Source: Acidobacteriaceae bacterium (GTDB taxonomy: Bacteria; Acidobacteriota; Terriglobia; Terriglobales; Acidobacteriaceae). From it: DNA of 64,000 bases. The DNA lies in assembly GCA_003138365.1 (NCBI GenBank), contig PLFY01000133.1, positions 15,294-79,293 on the forward strand, given 5' to 3'. The notes beneath the pieces were generated by a model that was not told the origin of the DNA, did no database searches, and saw nothing but the letters and a program-made list of their open reading frames with translations. The position numbers and the translations under genes were made by a program. Positions 58,280-64,000 of the stretch are shown here, one piece after another; position 1 is the stretch's first letter, and the number at the start of each line of letters is the position of its first letter.

Positions 58280-58669
58280 ATGCCCATAACCGTCGTCCTG
58301 GCCGTTGGATTGGATTCATCGCTACTGAGGACACAAGGCTCAGTCTGGAAATCCGCGGGATACATCGTCTCCCTGGCAGGGTCGATACGAGAAGCGATCG
58401 ATCGCTTCAGGGCCGGGGATTTCGATCTGGTTCTCCTTGGCGATTCCATTCCCGCGGAAAACAGGGAGCGCCTCACCTTTTTGATTCGCGCATTCGGTTC
58501 CCATGTACCCGTGGTGAGCATTGCGAACTCGTCCGCCGCTTGCGACGTGTTTGCGGATGCGACACTCAGGAGCGATTCAAGCGAGCTGCTCAAAGGCATG
58601 GGAGAGTTAATGGCGAAGAGGTCGAGCATGCCGGTGGCGCAGACAATGGCGTACAGCAATGCAGCCTGA
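58280..58669 (+). CDS. Degenerate receiver-domain (pseudo-receiver) protein
   Basis: Receiver-like layout; DLVLLGDSIP where DLVLLDxxMP is expected. Confidence 0.6.
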   Translation: MPITVVLAVGLDSSLLRTQGSVWKSAGYIVSLAGSIREAIDRFRAGDFDLVLLGDSIPAENRERLTFLIRAFGSHVPVVSIANSSAACDVFADATLRSDSSELLKGMGELMAKRSSMPVAQTMAYSNAA

Positions 58670-58846
58670 GGCATGTTTCTCGGGAACTTTGCTCGGATTC
58701 AGGCCTCTTTCCGCAGCCTGTAAAGCCAAGGGTTTCAACCCTGGCCTGCCAGCCGCGCCCTCTCAAACCAGACCGGCCCCAGTGATTTGTTCAGATGCTC
58801 CCTGGATACGGACGAGAATCAACTACCTGAGGACGAGGAAGAAGGG

Positions 58847-59683
58847 ATGCGGATCATGGAATATTCCTATGAGCAGACTCACAAAGAGGTAAAGGCCGGT
58901 TGCTCCGGGGCGGATTGCTTTCAGGAGAAGCCTGAGAACGGTGCGGCAATCGATTCCACGCAGTCCCCGATGCGCCCGAACTCCGGAACAAAGTGGAATG
59001 ACGTCCGGGCTCCGTGGAGAGCGGGAGAGTTCTACAAGAGTCTGCCACCCGAGGCGATGAGCGAGTTTGAATCGCACGCAGCACCGTTCTTCTGCGAGGG
59101 AACCGATGTCCTCTTCAGGGAGGAGCAACAACCGAGCAGCGTCTTGTTCTTGCTTGAGGGGCGGGTAAAGCTTTCGATGAACTCGATCGACGGCAGGCGG
59201 CTTATCATGGGCATCGCAGGGCCCGGCGAGATCCTGGGGCTGACTTCCGCGGTTTCCGGCCTCCCCTATGAGATCACGGCAGAGGCGCAGTTCCCTTGCG
59301 TCATCACGTCGCTGCAACGGCGGAGTTTTCTCGACTTTCTGCTGCGTTACCCGGTTGCCTGTCAGAACGTGGCGCGCCAGTTGAGCCTCGACTACAAGGG
59401 AACCTGCGAACAATTGCGTACGCTCGGCCTTGCATCGTCCGCGCCGGCGAAACTGGCCCGGCTCTTGCTGGAGTGGTGCGCGGCTGGCCAGCAGACAGAG
59501 CACGGCGCCCGGATCCAGTGCTCGCTCACCCACGGAGAGATCGGTGAGTACATCGGCGTATCTCGGGAAACAGTCACTCGCACCCTCCATGACTTCAAGA
59601 ACCGCGAGATGGTGGAACAGCGCGGCGCTACTTTAATCGTATTGAGTCTTCGGGCGCTGGAAATCTACGCGGGCGCAAATTGA
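58847..59683 (+). CDS. Crp/Fnr-family transcriptional regulator
   Basis: SVLFLLEGRVKLSMNSIDGRRLIMGIAGPGEILGL; HTH LTHGEIGEYIGVSRETVTRTLHDFKNREMV. Confidence 0.93.
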   Translation: MRIMEYSYEQTHKEVKAGCSGADCFQEKPENGAAIDSTQSPMRPNSGTKWNDVRAPWRAGEFYKSLPPEAMSEFESHAAPFFCEGTDVLFREEQQPSSVLFLLEGRVKLSMNSIDGRRLIMGIAGPGEILGLTSAVSGLPYEITAEAQFPCVITSLQRRSFLDFLLRYPVACQNVARQLSLDYKGTCEQLRTLGLASSAPAKLARLLLEWCAAGQQTEHGARIQCSLTHGEIGEYIGVSRETVTRTLHDFKNREMVEQRGATLIVLSLRALEIYAGAN

Positions 59684-59716
59684 CCTTTGAAGGAGGTCGA
59701 ATCCAAACGCATACAT

Positions 59717-60138
59717 TGAACGTGAAAGTGGGAGATCGCGTCAGGATCTCCAGGCCTCGCTCAAGCAGCCGATTTGCAGCGAGCGTAGAGCGGTTCTCCA
59801 GCGTGTCGGCGGTTCGCCCCGCGTCCTTCGACGCAGGCGGCCTATGCTTCCGATATGACGGCAGGGAATGGAAAGGGAGCAGTCGAGTTCGTTTGATCTC
59901 CAAAGAGGAAGAGGAGGATTATATTCACTCCCTGGCCAGGGCCGAAGAGGAAATTAACGTTGAACGCGCGGAGCGCGGCAGAGAGGACGTTTTCCTGGCA
60001 TCCTTGCTGACTTACCGGCATGAAAAGGAGTGGCTCGAACTGGGCGTTGACGAGCTGCGCAGGATCGCGGCCATGTTCGGGATCAGTCATGCGAGAGCAC
60101 AAGCACTTGAAGCTTCAGATCTCAATGCCAATAAATAG
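59717..60138 (+). CDS. Hypothetical protein downstream of crp-like gene (start uncertain)
   Basis: Open frame with charged helical C-terminus; GGAGG upstream of a TTG codon. Confidence 0.35.
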
Positions 60139-60218
60139 CAACGGCCCCGGGCCGAGACGATGGGCATGAGCGCGGGGTTGGCCGTGCATCGAACTCTCAG
60201 CCGCGTAGGCTTGCCGGC

Positions 60219-60245
60219 GGATGGCTGATCGCGGAAAGTTCGTCG
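60219..60245. repeat. 27-bp direct repeat copy 1 (second copy of aldo/keto reductase 3' end)
   Basis: ggatggctgatcgcggaaagttcgtcg identical to 60951..60977. Confidence 0.95.
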
Positions 60246-60281
60246 TAGGCGGGCCAGCCGCAACGTGCGAGCGAAGGAGTG

Positions 60282-60584
60282 CTACGAGTCGAAAGCGTCT
60301 TCAAACTTTTGCCCACCGTAAAAAATGCCAAGGATGGTGACCAGGTCGCCGGTGACCTCAAAGGTGATTGAGACACGCCTCCGAAAGTCGAAGACGCGCA
60401 ATCCGGGACGAATATCGTCCCGCCGCGCACCGCGATTGGGGAATGTCTTCAGGCTCTCGCACTGTTTCACAATGGCTTCGGTATAGTTGGCTGCAATCTT
60501 GGGAGACGCAACTGCTGCAATATGGAAAAACAGCGCTACCAGCTGATCTTCCGCTTCTGGAGCGTAGACAACGCGATACATCAC
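60282..60584 (-). CDS. parE: ParE/RelE-family toxin
   Basis: MYRVVYAPEAEDQLVALFFHIA, FPNRGARRDDIRPGLRVFDFRRRVSITFEV. Confidence 0.9.
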   Translation of the reverse strand: MMYRVVYAPEAEDQLVALFFHIAAVASPKIAANYTEAIVKQCESLKTFPNRGARRDDIRPGLRVFDFRRRVSITFEVTGDLVTILGIFYGGQKFEDAFDS

Positions 60585-60859
60585 CCCGCCCTGAGCAAGG
60601 AATCGTGAGCCGCCGCAAGCGAGGCCCGCACTTTTTCTGAAGATACTGCCCGCGACGGATCGGCTTTCATGGCGTCGTAGGTGGGAGCTACCTGTTCACG
60701 GAGCCAGGTTTCAAGGGCGCGCTCGTGGAGTTGGAGCGAGCGGAGACCGTCACGGATCACTTCGCTCTCAGAGGCGTACTCGCCGGACTCGACCTTGGTG
60801 CGGACCATCTCGGCCATTTCATGGGGCAGGGTGATGCTGAGTTGCTTTGTGGTGCGCAT
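60581..60859 (-). CDS. parD: ParD-type antitoxin
   Basis: KQLSITLPHEMAEMVRTKVESGEYASESEVIRDGLRSLQ; 4-nt overlap with parE. Confidence 0.92.
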   Translation of the reverse strand: MRTTKQLSITLPHEMAEMVRTKVESGEYASESEVIRDGLRSLQLHERALETWLREQVAPTYDAMKADPSRAVSSEKVRASLAAAHDSLLRAG

Positions 60860-60928
60860 CGGCAGCCTCTTTTCGGATAGGATTCAATCCTACTCTATTC
60901 TGACACAGCCTCATGGGGCACGTCGATG

Positions 60929-61813
60929 CTAGCCGCGCAGACTCACGGGTGGATGGCTGATCGCGGAAAGTTCGTCGAAAGCTGCCTCTGGCAATTCAAG
61001 ACGAGCCGCGGCGATATTCTCTTCCACGTGGGCGACGGACGAAGTTCCCGGAATGGGCAGAATCACCTTTGACCTCTTGAGCAGCCAGGCGAGGGCGACC
61101 TGCAGAGGAGTGGCGTTGAGTTCGGCGGCAACCTTCTGGATTGCCTCATGAACCTTTCTTCCCTGTCCCATCGGCGCCCATGGCATGAAGCCGATTCCGT
61201 TCTTTTCGCAATGATCGACAACGTAGTCGTACTCGCGGTCGGCAAAGCTGTAGCGGTTCTGCACCGTGACGATGGGCACAATGGCGCGGGCGCGCTCGAT
61301 GTGCTCACGCGTGACGTTCGAGAGCGCCACATGGCGGATCTTGCCCTGCTCGCGCAGCGTGGCCAGCGTTTCAACGGATGCCTCGAAGCTGACGGCGGGG
61401 TCGGGGACGTGGAGCTGATAAACATCGATGCGGTCGAGGCGGAGGCGCTTGAGGCTGCCTTCAAGCGCTTCGGTGAGGTGTTTGGGGCTGGCATTGTGGG
61501 TCCATTGGCCGGGGCCTGGACGCTCCCATCCGCCCTTGGTGGCGATAACCAGGCCGGCCGGGTAGGGGTAGAGCGCTTCGGCAATCAGCTCTTCAGAGAC
61601 GCCGGGGCCGTAGGAGTCGGCCGTGTCGATCAGGTTGACGCCCAGTTCAACCGCGCGCCGCAAGGTTGCAAGGGCGGCGGCCTTGTCGGCAGGAGGCCCC
61701 CAGATGCCTTTGCCTGTGATGCGCATGGCTCCGTAGCCGAGGCGATTGACGGTGAGGTCGCCGCCGATGGTGAATGTGCCTGAGGAGGCAGCAGAGATGG
61801 ATTGGCTTTCGCT
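60929..61813 (-). CDS. Aldo/keto reductase
   Basis: VNLIDTADSYGPGVSEELIAEAL, RIDVYQLHVPDPAVSFEASVETLATLREQGKIRHVALSN, VEENIAAARLELPEAAFDELS. Confidence 0.94.
   Translation of the reverse strand, partial: SESQSISAASSGTFTIGGDLTVNRLGYGAMRITGKGIWGPPADKAAALATLRRAVELGVNLIDTADSYGPGVSEELIAEALYPYPAGLVIATKGGWERPGPGQWTHNASPKHLTEALEGSLKRLRLDRIDVYQLHVPDPAVSFEASVETLATLREQGKIRHVALSNVTREHIERARAIVPIVTVQNRYSFADREYDYVVDHCEKNGIGFMPWAPMGQGRKVHEAIQKVAAELNATPLQVALAWLLKRSKVILPIPGTSSVAHVEENIAAARLELPEAAFDELSAISHPPVSLRG
60951..60977. repeat. 27-bp direct repeat copy 2 (aldo/keto reductase 3' end)
   Basis: ggatggctgatcgcggaaagttcgtcg identical to 60219..60245. Confidence 0.95.
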
Positions 61814-61937
61814 CATTGAGATGGCTCCAGACATACAGGATAAATTCCTGGGGCCGGTCATTGAAAGGGAGGGGCAAAAGGATTGGGGGGGTGCGGCTCC
61901 AATAGGAGGCTCGGCATGAGGGCAGCGATCCGGATTG

Positions 61938-62693
61938 CTAGGTCAGTTTTGCGTTGGGCACCACTACGCCGGCGCCGCTGATGGTGCAGTTGCCGGACTG
62001 GTCGCAGCGGTAATGAACAGTGCGGTGATAGTCCTGCCATGGTCCAGCATTGCTCTCCCCGGCTGTCTTGTCGATGAGGAACGTCTTTCCCTCGTCTGTT
62101 TCGATCATCCCCCTGGAAGCGTCGAAGTCGGCTACGGTTGCGTCGCCTTCGATCATGAACAAGTAAGGAACCACATCGTTCAGCCTTGATTCCTCGCTGG
62201 CTGGGGGCACGGCCGCGGTTGCAGGCGCTTTGAGGGAGGCTTCCGACGTGCGCCTGGCAAAGGAATTCTTGCCGGCCGAACCCTTGCGTGCAGCGTGACG
62301 ACGATGGGCGGCAGATGACTTGTGAGCGGCAGAGGTTTTAAGGGCGGCTGCTACCAGTGAAGCGGAAGACGTTGTTTTTCCTTGCCCTGTATTCTTCAGT
62401 TTGTTCGCCCGGCCCTGCAGCGGCGTGGCCTGTCCGGCAGGCGTGGCCAGAGGGCTATTCAATCCGGTCGCCCTGGAATCGACCGATGCTGGATTGAGCG
62501 GCGCCAGCGGGCTCAGCGCATTTCCGGCTGTGGCTGCGATTGCGACTCCAAACAAGAGCCCGAACGCCACGGCTACCGCCGCATACCGGTAGGTTGAGTC
62601 GTCTTTAATCTTCAGGGTCTCAGCGTCGGGAATTTGCCAGGTTCTGTTCGTTTCAGTCGCATCGGCAAATTGCAGTTGAGCATTTGTGGTCAT
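61938..62693 (-). CDS. Hypothetical single-TM protein, Ala/Ser/Lys-rich linker
   Basis: TM segment YAAVAVAFGLLFGVAIAATAG; conserved-looking VPYLFMIEGDATVADFDASRGMIETDEGKTFLIDKTA domain. Confidence 0.65.
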   Translation of the reverse strand: MTTNAQLQFADATETNRTWQIPDAETLKIKDDSTYRYAAVAVAFGLLFGVAIAATAGNALSPLAPLNPASVDSRATGLNSPLATPAGQATPLQGRANKLKNTGQGKTTSSASLVAAALKTSAAHKSSAAHRRHAARKGSAGKNSFARRTSEASLKAPATAAVPPASEESRLNDVVPYLFMIEGDATVADFDASRGMIETDEGKTFLIDKTAGESNAGPWQDYHRTVHYRCDQSGNCTISGAGVVVPNAKLT

Positions 62694-63104
62694 GCTGGCC
62701 TCCTTGAGCGTCTTCCCAAATACCGCACCCTTGCGTTAAAGAGATTTGACCACTGATGAATCTGCTCCACAATGCGCCAAAAGGGGCAAATTCTGGCGTC
62801 AGCGCCTACGTCTTCGGGCACCGCCTTTTGATTACCCTCAGTAACCAAACTTTGAAACTTCCTGTTGTTCATCGCCTTTCTGATGATGGGGCGGCCCGCA
62901 TACGGACGAAGCTGCACCGCTGCCGGTGCAGAATAAGCATTCTAGTGAATTTGCGTCCGTACGAAGCCAAGTCTTGCGTTGCAAAGATATCCACAGGCTG
63001 CTGATTAGCCAACCAACTGCGAATTGGCCAATGCGCACGATTCTCCCCGCTTGCCCGCCTCTGGCCGGGCGTGTTTGACTGGTGGCCGTAGGGGTACACC
63101 GCAC

Positions 63105-64000
63105 ATGGCTTACATACTTGCACTGGACCAGGGAACGACGAGTTCGCGGGCGATCTTGTTCAACGAGGCGGGCACGATTGCCGCTGTGGCGCAGCATGAG
63201 TTTGAGCAGTTCTACCCAGGAGCAGGCTGGGTGGAGCACGATCCGACGGAGATATTGACCAGCCAGCTGAGCTGCGCCGTTGAGGTGCTGGGCAAGGTTG
63301 GGGCGCGCCCGCGGGATGTGGCGGCCATCGGCATTACCAACCAGCGCGAGACGGTGATTGTGTGGGAAAGGGCGACGGGCAAGCCGATTTATCCGGCGAT
63401 TGTGTGGCAGGATCGCAGAACCGCCGGGCGCTGTGCGGCCTTGCGGGAGAGTGGGGTCGAGGAGACGGTCTCGTCGAAGACCGGGCTGGTGCTCGACCCC
63501 TATTTTTCAGCAACTAAGGTGGGTTGGATTCTGGACAACGTGACCGGCGCGCGAGCCCGGGCGGAGCGGGGCGAGTTGGCCTTTGGAACGGTAGACAGTT
63601 GGCTGATCTGGCACTTGACCAGCGGGCAGCGGCATGTGACGGATGTGACCAATGCATCGCGGACGCTGCTCTTCAACATCGTGAAGGGCGAGTGGGACCC
63701 GGAACTGCTGGGGATCTTCGGGATTCCCGAAAGCATGTTGCCGCGGGTGGTCTGGTCGAGCGAGAAGGTGGGCGAGGTGACCACGACGCTGGGGCTGGGC
63801 GGTGCGGCGATTGCGGGGATTGCCGGAGACCAGCAGGCGGCTCTGTTTGGGCAGTTGTGCTGGGGCGCGGGCGAGGCAAAGAACACATATGGAACCGGTT
63901 GCTTTCTATTGCAGAACATTGGCGGGACGTTTGCGCGGTCGAAGCACAGGCTGATTACCACGGTGGCGGCGAGCGCTCAAAAGCGGCTGGAGTACGCCTT
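63105..64000 (+). CDS. glpK: Glycerol kinase, 3' truncated by window end
   Basis: [64 protein letters not shown]. Confidence 0.95.
   Translation, partial: MAYILALDQGTTSSRAILFNEAGTIAAVAQHEFEQFYPGAGWVEHDPTEILTSQLSCAVEVLGKVGARPRDVAAIGITNQRETVIVWERATGKPIYPAIVWQDRRTAGRCAALRESGVEETVSSKTGLVLDPYFSATKVGWILDNVTGARARAERGELAFGTVDSWLIWHLTSGQRHVTDVTNASRTLLFNIVKGEWDPELLGIFGIPESMLPRVVWSSEKVGEVTTTLGLGGAAIAGIAGDQQAALFGQLCWGAGEAKNTYGTGCFLLQNIGGTFARSKHRLITTVAASAQKRLEYA

Overview
64 kb of GC-rich bacterial chromosome. Gene style, ECF-sigma/zinc-finger operons and dispersed palindromes suggest Acidobacteriota, but that is inference. Most of the window is ordinary chromosomal content: transporters, lipoate and 2-oxoacid dehydrogenase genes, glgC, asnS, alr, rsgA, dut, glpK (cut by the window end), rnpB and one tRNA-Ser. 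Accessory content worth a second look: (1) a complete chemosensory cluster (2.6-12.0 kb) next to tRNA-Ser and an integrase remnant, with a soluble receptor carrying two signalling tips, a triple-CheW protein, a HEAT-repeat protein and a small STAS-like protein; (2) a ClpP-fold protease with a very large insertion between the catalytic His and Asp, paired with a small charged ORF (13.6-15.0 kb); (3) a translationally coupled mntA-hepT-DUF2971 operon (27.7-29.25 kb), next to an orphan hicB bracketed by an 18-bp direct repeat derived from the 5' end of rnpB; (4) parDE bracketed by a 27-bp exact repeat derived from the 3' end of an aldo/keto reductase gene; (5) an ECF sigma/anti-sigma/B-box/DUF5668/DUF4097 operon; (6) an 8-bp minisatellite beside rnpB with an inverted block and a distant relative at 53.8 kb, plus several REP-like palindromes. 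No CRISPR array, rRNA operon, intact prophage or IS element was recognised. All family calls come from reading the translations; no database search was run.
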